A stretch of 32,335 bases of DNA from UBA6382 sp963617965 (GTDB lineage: Bacteria; Bacteroidota; Bacteroidia; Bacteroidales; Bacteroidaceae). The notes under the pieces were generated by a model. That model saw only the letters and a program-made list of their open reading frames with translations, did not search any database and was not told where the DNA came from. Position 1 is the first letter of the stretch; the number at the start of each line of letters is the position of its first letter. Shown here piece after piece: positions 7,364 through 15,976 of this stretch. The stretch covers positions 1 through 32,335 of the forward strand of contig CAVEQO010000027.1 of the NCBI GenBank assembly GCA_963617965.1. The letters run 5' to 3'. The position numbers and the translations under genes were made by a program.

Positions 7364-8869
7364 ATGAAATATAGATATTTTTTGATTGTTGTCTTGCTGT
7401 CCTTTTGCATGATGGCGTTGCCTCAGGACGTTTCCTCTCTGAAACGTGAGTTCCGCGGCAGTTGGATACAATGCGTCAACGGACAGTTTCAGGGGTTGGG
7501 ACGCGATGCCATGCAGAGAGAACTTGTCCGGCAGCTTGACGCACTGCAGAAATGCAATGTCAATGCGGTTTTCTTTCAGGTGAGGGCAGAGGCCGATGCC
7601 TTGTATCCGAGTCCGCTTGAGCCGTGGAGCCGATTCCTGTCGGGGCGTCAGGGCGTGCCGCCTTCTCCCCTGTGGGACCCCCTGCAGTGGATGATAGACG
7701 AATGTCACAGACGGGGAATGGAATTGCACGCCTGGATTAATCCGTACAGGGCCAAAACGGCAGGTACGACAGAACTGGCAACTTCGCACCCATACGTGAA
7801 GAACCCGGAGATGTTTTTCAGATATGGCAAGCTGATTCTGTTTAATCCGGCGTACAGGGAGAACCGCGACTATATCTGTGAGGTGGTGAGTGACATTGTC
7901 AATAGGTATGACGTTGACGGTATCCACATGGATGACTATTTCTATCCTTATCCAGAGGCGGGCGTGGAGATCCCCGATGCCGGGGACTATGCAAAATACG
8001 GGGCGGGGTTCGTGACCGTAAAGGACTGGCGTAGGGACAATGTCAGCAGTCTCGTCCAGTCTCTCCACGAGACAGTGAAACGCTTGAAACCGTGGGTGAA
8101 ATTCGGCGTGTCGCCTTTTGGCATTTATCACAACACCAGATCGGGCAATGAAGTGCCGGGCAGCAATACCGGCGGACTTCAGAATTACGATGATCTCTAT
8201 GCAGACGTGCTTTTGTGGACTAACAAAGGATGGGTAGACTACAATATTCCTCAGATATATTGGGAAATAGGTCACAAAACCGCAGACTATGACACGCTGA
8301 TTCGCTGGTGGTCCCGGTTTACAAGTTCGAGACCGCTGTACATAGGGCAGGATGTGGAACGTACAGTCAAGGCCGCAGACCTAAAAAATCCCGGTGTCAA
8401 CCAGTTGCCGGAGAAAATGAGACTCCAGCGTTCTCTGCCGGGCGTGAGCGGCAGCTGTATGTGGTATTCGGCTGCCATTGCCAACAATGTGGGCAACATC
8501 GCCAATGCCCTCCAGAGCCAGTATCACAAATATCCTGCCCTTGTGCCCCGGATGCCGTTCAAGGACAATGAGGCTCCGAAGAAAATCAAGGGAGCCAAGG
8601 TCATCTGGACAGACAACGGTCCGGTGCTTGTGTGGATTCCGCATCCTGACAATGACGAGATGCAGCGTGCGGTACGCTTTGTTGTGTACCGTTTCCAAAA
8701 GGGCGAAAAGGTCAACGTGGACAATCCTGCCAACATAATTGCCGTGACATCCGATCCGTTTCTGAGACTGCCCTACAGCGGCGGCTCGCAGAAATACACC
8801 TATGTGGTCACGGCTCTTGACCGTATGTGGAACGAGTCAAAGACAAGGAAAATCAAAGTAAAACTGTGA
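7364..8869 (+). CDS. Secreted GHL10-type glycoside hydrolase-like protein (YngK/DUF187 family)
   Basis: This 501-residue protein starts with a signal peptide (hydrophobic residues 4-18, likely cleaved near ALPQ). It continues directly into the family opening REFRGSWIQ. The barrel domain (about 27-370) shows NAVFFQVRAEADALYPS, PLQWMIDECHRRGMELHAWINPYR, LFNPAYRENRDYICEVVSDIV, DVDGIHMDDYFYPYP and WWSRFTSSRPLYIGQ. The last ~100 residues resemble a fibronectin type III-like domain. The family is thought to act on polysaccharide or cell-envelope glycans, and the substrate is not known here. It lies 7 bp upstream of thiS and is probably co-transcribed with the thiamine genes, an odd partnership. Confidence 0.9.
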   Translation: MKYRYFLIVVLLSFCMMALPQDVSSLKREFRGSWIQCVNGQFQGLGRDAMQRELVRQLDALQKCNVNAVFFQVRAEADALYPSPLEPWSRFLSGRQGVPPSPLWDPLQWMIDECHRRGMELHAWINPYRAKTAGTTELATSHPYVKNPEMFFRYGKLILFNPAYRENRDYICEVVSDIVNRYDVDGIHMDDYFYPYPEAGVEIPDAGDYAKYGAGFVTVKDWRRDNVSSLVQSLHETVKRLKPWVKFGVSPFGIYHNTRSGNEVPGSNTGGLQNYDDLYADVLLWTNKGWVDYNIPQIYWEIGHKTADYDTLIRWWSRFTSSRPLYIGQDVERTVKAADLKNPGVNQLPEKMRLQRSLPGVSGSCMWYSAAIANNVGNIANALQSQYHKYPALVPRMPFKDNEAPKKIKGAKVIWTDNGPVLVWIPHPDNDEMQRAVRFVVYRFQKGEKVNVDNPANIIAVTSDPFLRLPYSGGSQKYTYVVTALDRMWNESKTRKIKVKL

Positions 8870-8876
8870 ATACAAA

Positions 8877-9074
8877 ATGACGGTTGTCGTAAACAACAAG
8901 GAAACGGAAACAACGTGCGCGACACTTGCCGAATTGCTGGAGTCGCTGAGCATGCCGGAAAAAGGTGTGGCGGTGGCGGTGGGCAACAGGGTAATAGCCC
9001 GTTCCGGGTGGCAGAAGTTCAAACTTGAGCCCCTCCAGCGGATAACGGTACTCAAGGCCTTTTGCGGTGGATAA
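8877..9074 (+). CDS. thiS: Sulfur carrier protein ThiS
   Basis: A 65-residue ubiquitin-like protein with the obligatory C-terminal Gly-Gly (FCGG). That terminus is adenylated by ThiF and thiocarboxylated to deliver sulfur to ThiG for the thiamine thiazole ring. Length and the LAELLESL helix are typical. It lies 7 bp after the hydrolase gene and its stop is 13 bp before the ATG chosen for thiE. Confidence 0.95.
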   Translation: MTVVVNNKETETTCATLAELLESLSMPEKGVAVAVGNRVIARSGWQKFKLEPLQRITVLKAFCGG

Positions 9075-9087
9075 ACGGCACGCGGTC

Positions 9088-9744
9088 ATGGAGCAAATCA
9101 AATATAGGGGCTGCTTTCAGTTCATAACTCACAGGACGGCCCGGTATTCAGAGTTGCAGGAAGCCGAAATGGCACTCCAGGGCGGTTGTCGGTGGATTCA
9201 ACTCAGGATGAAAAATTCTGCACCGGATGACATTTTGACGGTGGGGCGTGAGGTGCGCAGACTGTGCGACACTTACGGGGCCACTCTCATTATTGACGAC
9301 CATGTGGAGCTTGTCAAGGAAATCTCTGCCGACGGAGTGCATCTCGGTCTTGGTGACATGCCCATAGACGAAGCACGTCGGATTCTCGGCGAACAGTATA
9401 TAATAGGTGGCACCGCCAATACGGCAGAACAGGCTTTGATGCACTACAGGCTAAGTGCCGACTATGTAGGCTGTGGCCCGTACCGTTTCACTGAAACAAA
9501 GGAGAAGCTCGCCCCGACATTGGGGGAGGGTGGGCTGTCGGTCATTATGCGCCGTCTCCACGATGATCGTGTCGCCATGCCGGTGGTTGCCATTGGAGGT
9601 ATAGACTACCGTGACATCGGGCTGATAACGACTGCCGGAGTTGATGGAGTTGCGGTCTCCGGCGCAATCGTGAGTGCGTCCGACCCTATTGCAGAAACAC
9701 AGCGGTTTGTAAGGATCGTCAATGAGCAGCGCAACTCAAGATAA
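9088..9744 (+). CDS. thiE: Thiamine-phosphate synthase
   Basis: This TIM-barrel enzyme couples HMP pyrophosphate with thiazole phosphate to give thiamine phosphate. Visible motifs are GGCRWIQLRMK (pyrophosphate/HMP binding), LIIDDHVELVKEISADGVHLG, the GGTANT loop, VGCGPYRFTETKEKLAP (the GPxxxTxTK thiazole-phosphate motif) and VVAIGGI. I chose the ATG at 9088 (218 residues). A GTG at 9067, overlapping the end of thiS, would add seven residues and remains possible. It is the canonical ThiE of the two ThiE-like proteins in the cluster. Confidence 0.95.
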   Translation: MEQIKYRGCFQFITHRTARYSELQEAEMALQGGCRWIQLRMKNSAPDDILTVGREVRRLCDTYGATLIIDDHVELVKEISADGVHLGLGDMPIDEARRILGEQYIIGGTANTAEQALMHYRLSADYVGCGPYRFTETKEKLAPTLGEGGLSVIMRRLHDDRVAMPVVAIGGIDYRDIGLITTAGVDGVAVSGAIVSASDPIAETQRFVRIVNEQRNSR

Positions 9745-9771
9745 CCCGCTATAACAAACATACATAACAAA

Positions 9772-10545
9772 ATGAACAAACTAATCATAGCAGACAGAGA
9801 ATTTGACTCTCGCCTGTTTCTTGGAACAGGAAAATTCGGAGACAACAGCCTGATGAAGCAAGCCATAGAAGCCTCGGGCACAGAGATGGTTACGCTTGCC
9901 ATGAAGAGGGTGGAACTTGGTGATGAACACGATGATTTTGTCGGGCACATCCAAAAGCCGGGCCTGCAGTTGCTGCCCAACACCAGTGGAGTGCGTGATG
10001 CAGAGGAAGCCGTGTTTGCCGCCCAAATGTCCCGTGAGGCTTTCGGTACAGCTTGGCTGAAACTGGAGATACATCCCGACCCACGCTATCTTCTGCCGGA
10101 TAGCGTCGAAACGCTCAAAGCTACCGAGCAGCTGGTAAAGATGGGATTCACCGTACTTCCTTACTGCCAGGCAGACCCCACGCTCTGCAAGCGTCTGGAA
10201 GAGGCCGGTGCTGCGGCCGTGATGCCTCTCGGCGCTCCTATCGGAACAAACAAAGGTCTGCAGACTCGTGATTTCTTGCAGATTATCGTAGAGCAGTCCG
10301 GTGTTCCGGTGGTTGTCGATGCCGGAATAGGTGCTCCGAGCCACGCTGCTGAGGCAATGGAGCTTGGTGCTTCGGCATGTTTGGTCAACACGGCCATAGC
10401 GGTGGCTTGCGACCCTGTTGCCATGGCGGTTGCTTTCAAGGAGGCTGTTGTGGCAGGGCGCAGGGCCTATGAGGCCGGGCTGGCAGTGTCTGCAACCGGT
10501 CTTGAAGCCTCGGCAAGTTCTCCCCTTACCAGTTTCCTTGATTGA
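9772..10545 (+). CDS. thiG: Thiazole synthase ThiG
   Basis: This 257-residue TIM-barrel protein forms the thiazole phosphate ring from deoxyxylulose 5-phosphate, ThiS-thiocarboxylate and dehydroglycine. The opening LFLGTGKFGD, the Schiff-base lysine K97 in WLKLEIHPD, the CKRLEEAGAAAVMPLGAPIGTNKGL segment and PVVVDAGIGAPSHAAEAMELGA are all canonical. It sits between thiE (27 bp) and thiF (17 bp to its ATG). Its dehydroglycine partner would be made by ThiH downstream, which implies the oxygen-independent route. Confidence 0.97.
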   Translation: MNKLIIADREFDSRLFLGTGKFGDNSLMKQAIEASGTEMVTLAMKRVELGDEHDDFVGHIQKPGLQLLPNTSGVRDAEEAVFAAQMSREAFGTAWLKLEIHPDPRYLLPDSVETLKATEQLVKMGFTVLPYCQADPTLCKRLEEAGAAAVMPLGAPIGTNKGLQTRDFLQIIVEQSGVPVVVDAGIGAPSHAAEAMELGASACLVNTAIAVACDPVAMAVAFKEAVVAGRRAYEAGLAVSATGLEASASSPLTSFLD

Positions 10546-10562
10546 CAAAGGCTGCGAGCGTA

Positions 10563-11357
10563 ATGACAACAGAGCAACGCAGGCGTTACAATCGCCACAT
10601 GATTCTGGAAGGAATCGGTCCCGAAGGGCAGGAGCGTCTGCTTGATTCCAAGGTCCTTGTGGTGGGAGTCGGCGGACTGGGTTCACCGGTGTTGGAATAT
10701 TTGGCAGCCGCAGGGATGGGTGTGCTGGGTATCGTTGACGGCGACACGGTGAGCCTTTCCAATCTCCAACGGCAGATAATCCACACCACGGCCGATACAG
10801 GCCGTCCCAAAGTGGAGTCGGCTGCCGGGAGAATAAAGGCGCTAAACCCGGAAGTCAAGGTTGTTCCCTATGACTGTTTCCTCAGCCAGGACAATGCAGC
10901 CGAAATAATCCAGCCCTATGACTTTGTGGTTGATTGCACCGATAACTTTTCGCCCAAATACCTGATAAACGATGCATGCGTCATGATGGGAAAGCCTTTT
11001 TGCATGGGCGGTATAAACCGTTTCGGTCTGCAGCTGATGACTCATGTACCCGGCACGGCTTGCTACCGCTGCCTGTTCCCGGAACCGCCCTTGTCGCATG
11101 ACGTGGAGACTTGTGCGGTAACGGGAGTCCTTGGTGCCGTTGCCGGCGTGTGTGGCTCTTTGCAGGCTGCGGAGTGTATCAAGTACATAGCTGGTACAGG
11201 CCGGCTTCTCTTGGACTGTTGCCTGTGTTTTGACGCCTTGACAATGGAATATACGACTGTTCATATAGAAAAAAATGCGGACTGTGCCGTGTGTGGAGTA
11301 ACACCCGTCATATCGAGCTTGAAAGAATACGCTTTCCGTCCGTGCAACTCACAATAA
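10563..11357 (+). CDS. thiF: ThiF-type adenylyltransferase (ThiF/MoeB family)
   Basis: This 264-residue E1-like enzyme adenylates the Gly-Gly end of ThiS. It has RRRYNRHM near the start, the ATP-binding VGVGGLGSPVLEYLA, the SNLQRQI arginine motif and VVDCTDNF. Two zinc-binding CxxC pairs are visible (CYRC and CAVC), and the HDVETCAVTGVLGA segment carries the conserved cysteine region. I chose the ATG at 10563 because the family starts near this point. A TTG at 10542 overlapping the thiG stop would only add seven residues. MoeB/HesA function is the alternative, but the neighbourhood argues for ThiF. Confidence 0.93.
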   Translation: MTTEQRRRYNRHMILEGIGPEGQERLLDSKVLVVGVGGLGSPVLEYLAAAGMGVLGIVDGDTVSLSNLQRQIIHTTADTGRPKVESAAGRIKALNPEVKVVPYDCFLSQDNAAEIIQPYDFVVDCTDNFSPKYLINDACVMMGKPFCMGGINRFGLQLMTHVPGTACYRCLFPEPPLSHDVETCAVTGVLGAVAGVCGSLQAAECIKYIAGTGRLLLDCCLCFDALTMEYTTVHIEKNADCAVCGVTPVISSLKEYAFRPCNSQ

Positions 11358-11369
11358 AATTCACAAAAA

Positions 11370-12506
11370 ATGTTTTCAGACGAAATAGAAGGAACAGATT
11401 GGAATGGCCTGACCAGACAGATATATGGCAAGACTGAGCAGGACGTGCGTCGTGCCCTTGCCAAGAAACATTGCGACATTGATGATTTCATGGCTCTTGT
11501 TTCACCTTCTGCCGAGCCTTTTCTTGAAACCATGGCCAGACTTAGCCGACATTATACCGAGGAACGGTTCGGCAGGGTCATGTCTATGTTCGTTCCGCTG
11601 TATATTACCAATTCATGTACCAATTCGTGCATATACTGCGGCTTCCACATCCAGAACCCCATGGCGCGCGTCATTCTTACCCCCGAACAGATAGAGGACG
11701 AATACATGGCCATAAAGGAACTTGCCCCTGTAGAAAACATCCTTATCGTGACCGGCGAAAATCCCGCCAAAGCAGGACTTCCGTATTTGATCAGAAGCGT
11801 AGATTTGGCCAAACGGTATTTCTCCAACATCAAAATAGAAGTCCAGCCACTTAGTGCAGAAGACTACCGTGAACTGGCTTGCCACGGTATGAACGGTGTG
11901 ATATGCTTTCAGGAAACCTACTGCAAGGAAAATTACAAGACATATCATCCACGGGGCATGAAATCCAAGTTTGAGTGGCGTGTCAACGCCTTTGACCGCA
12001 TGGGACAGGCTGGAGTCCACTCCATCGGAATGGGAGTCCTTGTCGGTCTGGAGCGTGAGTGGCGTACAGACATTACTATGATGGCGCGCCATCTCCGATA
12101 TCTTCAGAAACATTATTGGCGTACCAAGTACAGTGTCAACTTTCCCCGTATGCGTCCTGCCGAGAATCAAGGATTCCGCCCGAATTCGGTCATGACTGAT
12201 CGCCAGTTGGCTCAGGTGACTTTTGCCATGCGCATTTTTGACCATGATGTGGACATTTCCTATTCCACCCGCGAGCCGGCCTTTATCCGTGACAACATGG
12301 CAACGCTCGGTGTCACTACGATGAGCGCCGGAAGCAAGACCCAGCCCGGAGGATATTATACTTATCCGGAAGCTCTTGACCAGTTCTCTGTCAACGACAA
12401 CCGTACGGCAAAGGAGATCAATGCGCGTCTGCTTGAATTGGGACGAGTGCCGGTATGGAAAGACTGGGATGCTTCCTTTGACCTGAAGGCGCAACCCCGA
12501 AAATGA
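11370..12506 (+). CDS. thiH: 2-iminoacetate synthase (radical SAM tyrosine lyase) ThiH
   Basis: This 378-residue radical SAM enzyme cleaves tyrosine to give dehydroglycine for ThiG. The [4Fe-4S] ligands are C83, C87 and C90 in TNSCTNSCIYC, followed by GFHIQN. The C-terminal region (SAGSKTQPGGY, then ALDQFSVNDNRT) is characteristic of ThiH and sets it apart from biotin synthase relatives. It starts 12 bp after thiF and its stop overlaps the next start by 4 bp (ATGA), so translational coupling is likely. Use of ThiH rather than ThiO fits an anaerobe. Confidence 0.97.
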   Translation: MFSDEIEGTDWNGLTRQIYGKTEQDVRRALAKKHCDIDDFMALVSPSAEPFLETMARLSRHYTEERFGRVMSMFVPLYITNSCTNSCIYCGFHIQNPMARVILTPEQIEDEYMAIKELAPVENILIVTGENPAKAGLPYLIRSVDLAKRYFSNIKIEVQPLSAEDYRELACHGMNGVICFQETYCKENYKTYHPRGMKSKFEWRVNAFDRMGQAGVHSIGMGVLVGLEREWRTDITMMARHLRYLQKHYWRTKYSVNFPRMRPAENQGFRPNSVMTDRQLAQVTFAMRIFDHDVDISYSTREPAFIRDNMATLGVTTMSAGSKTQPGGYYTYPEALDQFSVNDNRTAKEINARLLELGRVPVWKDWDASFDLKAQPRK

Positions 12507-13090
12507 AACTGGCAGTCATAACCCAGCCTTTTTTCTTTGACTCCGAGGCGTTGATGATCAATCAAATGTTTGATGCCGGGCTTGAGAAACTTCACCTGCG
12601 CAAGCCTGGTGCCTCGTCAGTCCGCTTGGAGCGTTTCCTTGCCGAAATCAGCGAAAACAGACTTGACAGGATTGTGGTTCACAGTCATTTTGAGCTTGTT
12701 GGAAAATGGGGACTACGCGGGGCTCACTTTGGCAAGGACCGGTCTATGGACATTATTGGTTTCACTGGAACCAAATCGTTTTCCTGCCATTCGTTTGAGG
12801 AGGTGATTGAATACAAGCCGCACTGCGACTACGTGTTTCTGAGTCCGGTATTCAACAGCATTTCAAAGCCGGGCTACAGTTCCGCTTTTACTGATGCGGA
12901 ACTGGTCTGTGCGGCGCGGCGCGGCGTGACGGATTCAAAAGTTTTTGCGTTAGGTGGAGTAACAGAGGGTTCTCTGCCATATCTTGCACAAAGGGGTTTT
13001 GGTGGTGCTGCCGTGTTGGGCGACGTGTGGGAGAACGCTGATCCTCCGGAAAGGGTCCGCAAACTTCTTGACACGGTCAGCGGGATCTGA
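12503..13090 (+). CDS. Second thiamine-phosphate synthase/TenI-like protein
   Basis: A 195-residue TIM-barrel protein of the ThiE/TenI superfamily. It keeps the order of motifs: KLHLRKP in place of QLRxK, VVHSHFELVGKWGLRGAHFGK, the DYVFLSPVFNSISKPGY segment in place of GPxxxTxTK, and VFALGGV. The altered pyrophosphate- and thiazole-binding motifs suggest it is not a standard ThiE. Thiazole tautomerase (TenI) or a substrate-divergent synthase are the alternatives. It overlaps thiH by 4 bp, so it belongs to the operon. Its 3' end overlaps the convergent menC-menE gene by 14 bp. Confidence 0.85.
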   Translation: MKLAVITQPFFFDSEALMINQMFDAGLEKLHLRKPGASSVRLERFLAEISENRLDRIVVHSHFELVGKWGLRGAHFGKDRSMDIIGFTGTKSFSCHSFEEVIEYKPHCDYVFLSPVFNSISKPGYSSAFTDAELVCAARRGVTDSKVFALGGVTEGSLPYLAQRGFGGAAVLGDVWENADPPERVRKLLDTVSGI

Positions 13091-15104
13091 CAAGAGATGC
13101 CGCCAACTGTCTTGCTGCCGTGCGTGAGGGCTTTCCCGTAGGTGTGAGAGGGATTTGGGCAACCCGCAGAAAATGGCGCGGCGTTTCATATCTGCCAAGG
13201 ATATCTTGGCTTCGTTGCCTGATATCCTCTGCTGTGGTATCGCTTTCATAGAGCAAGGCAAGGGCTTCACCCAACGAGTCGTCTTCAACGGCAGTCAACA
13301 CAAAGGGAAAATCCAGTGCGGTCTGCAGTTTTTGTTCGATGTCTTCAAACTGTAGTTTTATTCCTCCTGAGCAGATTGTGTTGTCCGTGCGTCCGTCAAT
13401 GGTGAAAGTGTTGTCCGGATAGACGGTAGCGAGATCATTTGTGACCAGAGGACGGTCGTTTATTTCCGGTGCATATATTGACAGTCGCCCGTCGTCGGTT
13501 TGCGAAATTTCCACGCCGTCCATAGGTGTGTAACGGCAAGAGGCTTTGCTGCCGCTGATTCTCCGCATTGCTATGTGAGACAGGGTTTCTGTCATGCCGT
13601 AGGTGCTGTAGATGCTGTTGGGGAAGAATCTTAACCGCATTTCCGTCTTTGGCGGAATCGGCCCGCCCCCGATAATGATATTTCTGATGCCGCGCATAAT
13701 CTCTGTGTCGTGTTTGTGCTTGAGGCTTTCGGTCGCCTGTTGTGGTGTGACGGCAGCAAATATCGGCGATACGCTAAGAGTGCGGAACGGCCGCGTGGAG
13801 GGACATACCGAAATCATGTGCATCTTGCCTACAATGCTTCTGACCACCATCATTTTGCCCGCTATGTACTCCAACGGAAGGCAGAGCAACGCCGTGTCAT
13901 CGGGTTTCAGTCCCAAAAAGCCTATGGTGGATTTTGCACTGGCAACCATTCCTGTTTTCTCTGCAAAGAGAACCTTTGGAACTCCGGTAGAACCAGAGGT
14001 CTGCAGCCGCATTGTTTTGTCCGGCTTGTTCCATTCTTCTATAAAATCTTGCACTTGCCGGCAGAAGTCACGTTGCCTCCTGGATTGAAACCACAGTCGT
14101 TCACCCTCTATTTCAAGGTCGGAGCACTCGTAGTTGGCAGTGAAAAGCTGACCGGTACCCAGTCCTTGCGGAATGTCGGTGCAACCCATTTGTACTGTCC
14201 ATTGTGCAATTGCATTTAGCCCTACATTGCTTTCAAGGGCAGAAGTTACCCAATAACCGATGCCGCGTTGTCGGGCAAGACGAATCCATTCTTCGCATCC
14301 CCGCAGTCCTCCGTGGAGTGTTGGCTTGAGGACAATATAGCCCGGCTTGATGGTATCAAGAAGTTCTTTTTTCCTTTTGGTGTCATTGATGCCAATCAAT
14401 TCTTCGTCAAGTGCGACCGGCATAGGACTTGCCTTGCACAGAGTGGCCATCTGTCTCCATTGGCCTGCGGCTATAGGCTGCTCAATGCTGTGTATCTGGA
14501 GGGAATGGAGGGTTTTCAGCACCTCTGCCGCTTCCTGTGGACTGAACCCTCCGTTTGCGTCAACCCTTATCTGTAGCCGGCTGACAGGAAAGCGGTTTCG
14601 CAAGTTTGTCAGCAGCCTGATTTCCTCGTCATAGTCAATGGCGGCAATCTTTATCTTTATGCATCTGAACCCTTGCCGGAGTTTCTCCTCCGCTCTTTCC
14701 GACATTTCTTTGTAACTTCCCATCCATACAAGTCCGTTGACGGGAATTCCGTTTTCAGAGCGCGTAAACTCGTTGTCATAAAGTTTGAGAGCATCACCGC
14801 ACCTGCAGCCCTCAAGTGACAACAGAGCAGTTTCAAGGGCGAATACAACGGAGGGACAACAGGAGAAAGCGGTATAGTCTATCTTGCCCGTGGCCACCAG
14901 CGAACGGCACGCTTTGTCTATGAGGCTTTCCATATCGGGATGGTAGTCGCATGACAAATCATGGAGTGGGGCGCATTCGCCAGTGCCGCAGAAAATCCCG
15001 TCGCTAAGGTGAACGTACCATACTTTCCGCTTGAGGTATATGCCGCGGCTGGTGCCGGCCGGCTTTTTAAAGTCCAGTGTGACAGGCTCAATGGAATATT
15101 CCAT
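13077..15104 (-). CDS. menC/menE: Fused o-succinylbenzoate synthase (MenC) - O-succinylbenzoate-CoA ligase (MenE)
   Basis: This 675-residue protein joins two consecutive steps of menaquinone synthesis. Residues 1-340 form an enolase-superfamily MenC. All six expected catalytic residues are present: K150 and K152 (KIK), metal ligands D182, E208 and D233, and K260 in VLKP. From about residue 345 an ANL-type MenE follows. It has the P-loop LQTSGSTGVPK (367-377), STYGMTET (500-507), the TNDLAT and DGRTDN motifs (556-575) and the catalytic A10 lysine K658 in TPTGKPSR. Only about 20 residues link the domains (WFQSRRQRDF...EEWNKPD) and no stop or frameshift interrupts them. It is the last gene of the men operon, 11 bp after menB. 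Confidence 0.94.
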   Translation of the reverse strand: MEYSIEPVTLDFKKPAGTSRGIYLKRKVWYVHLSDGIFCGTGECAPLHDLSCDYHPDMESLIDKACRSLVATGKIDYTAFSCCPSVVFALETALLSLEGCRCGDALKLYDNEFTRSENGIPVNGLVWMGSYKEMSERAEEKLRQGFRCIKIKIAAIDYDEEIRLLTNLRNRFPVSRLQIRVDANGGFSPQEAAEVLKTLHSLQIHSIEQPIAAGQWRQMATLCKASPMPVALDEELIGINDTKRKKELLDTIKPGYIVLKPTLHGGLRGCEEWIRLARQRGIGYWVTSALESNVGLNAIAQWTVQMGCTDIPQGLGTGQLFTANYECSDLEIEGERLWFQSRRQRDFCRQVQDFIEEWNKPDKTMRLQTSGSTGVPKVLFAEKTGMVASAKSTIGFLGLKPDDTALLCLPLEYIAGKMMVVRSIVGKMHMISVCPSTRPFRTLSVSPIFAAVTPQQATESLKHKHDTEIMRGIRNIIIGGGPIPPKTEMRLRFFPNSIYSTYGMTETLSHIAMRRISGSKASCRYTPMDGVEISQTDDGRLSIYAPEINDRPLVTNDLATVYPDNTFTIDGRTDNTICSGGIKLQFEDIEQKLQTALDFPFVLTAVEDDSLGEALALLYESDTTAEDIRQRSQDILGRYETPRHFLRVAQIPLTPTGKPSRTAARQLAASLVRSR

Positions 15105-15115
15105 GTTTTCCGGGA

Positions 15116-15976
15116 TTATGGCAGCTTGGGATATTTTTTGAAATCGGGCTTGCGCTTTTCAAGGAAAGCCTGTCCGCCCTCGTGGGCCTCGTCAAGCATA
15201 TAATACAACATTGTGGCATCCCCCGCCAGTTGCTGTATGCCGACCTGTCCGTCAAGTTCGGCATTAAGTCCGGCTTTTATCATGCGCAGTGCGAGCGGAG
15301 AACGTTCCATCATTGTTTCTGCCCAGCCGACAACCTCGTCTTCAAGGCTGCCGAATGGGACAACTTTGTTGACCATACCCATCCGTTCCGCCTGCCGGGC
15401 AGTGTACAGCCGGCACATGAACCAGATTTCCCGCGCTTTCTTCTGCCCCACTATACGGGCAAGATATGATGCGCCGAAGCCTGCGTCAAAACTGCCCACC
15501 TTGGGGCCGGTCTGACCGAACATAGCGTTTTCGGACGCAATGGTAATATCGCACACCAGATGCAGCACATGCCCTCCGCCAACGGCAAAACCGTTTACCA
15601 TGGCAATGACGGGCTTGGGCAGCGTGCGTATTTGTTTCTGCACGTCAAGAACATTAAGGCGAGGAACACCGTCGGTACCGACATAGCCGCCTTTGCCTTT
15701 TACGTTCATGTCACCTCCCGAACAGAAAGCCTGCGTCTTCAGGTATTCTTTTTCCGTTGTGTTCTCACCGAGCGGTGAATTTGCTCCGGTAAGAACCACC
15801 ACACATATTTCCTGGGCTTCACGGCAGTACGCAAGAGCCTGTGACATCTCCGATATGGTCAGAGGGGTGAATGCGTTGCGATAACGCGGACGGTTGATGG
15901 TTATCTTGGCAATGCCATTGTGTTCTTCAAAAAGGATTTCACTGAAATCTTTGATTTTGGTCCAAATCCGTGTCAT
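15116..15976 (-). CDS. menB: 1,4-dihydroxy-2-naphthoyl-CoA synthase
   Basis: This 286-residue crotonase-family enzyme cyclises O-succinylbenzoyl-CoA to DHNA-CoA. Visible motifs are GIAKITINRPRYRNAF, the oxyanion loop CSGGDMNVKGKGGYVG, GFAVGGGHVLHLVCD and QTGPKVGSFDAGFGASY, then ARIVGQKKAREIWF. The C-terminus (FLEKRKPDFKKYPKLP) is also family-typical. The start is the only suitable ATG. The first 38 bp overlap the end of menD, and menC-menE follows 11 bp downstream, so translation of the operon is tightly packed. Confidence 0.97.
   Translation of the reverse strand: MTRIWTKIKDFSEILFEEHNGIAKITINRPRYRNAFTPLTISEMSQALAYCREAQEICVVVLTGANSPLGENTTEKEYLKTQAFCSGGDMNVKGKGGYVGTDGVPRLNVLDVQKQIRTLPKPVIAMVNGFAVGGGHVLHLVCDITIASENAMFGQTGPKVGSFDAGFGASYLARIVGQKKAREIWFMCRLYTARQAERMGMVNKVVPFGSLEDEVVGWAETMMERSPLALRMIKAGLNAELDGQVGIQQLAGDATMLYYMLDEAHEGGQAFLEKRKPDFKKYPKLP

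Noticed and set aside
7325..8275. 316-codon minus-strand frame opposite the GHL10 hydrolase
   Set aside because: The plus-strand frame has a signal peptide and clear family motifs; the antisense frame shows none and arises from codon composition.
9781..10686. 301-codon minus-strand frame opposite thiG
   Set aside because: Antisense shadow of the highly conserved thiG and thiF genes.
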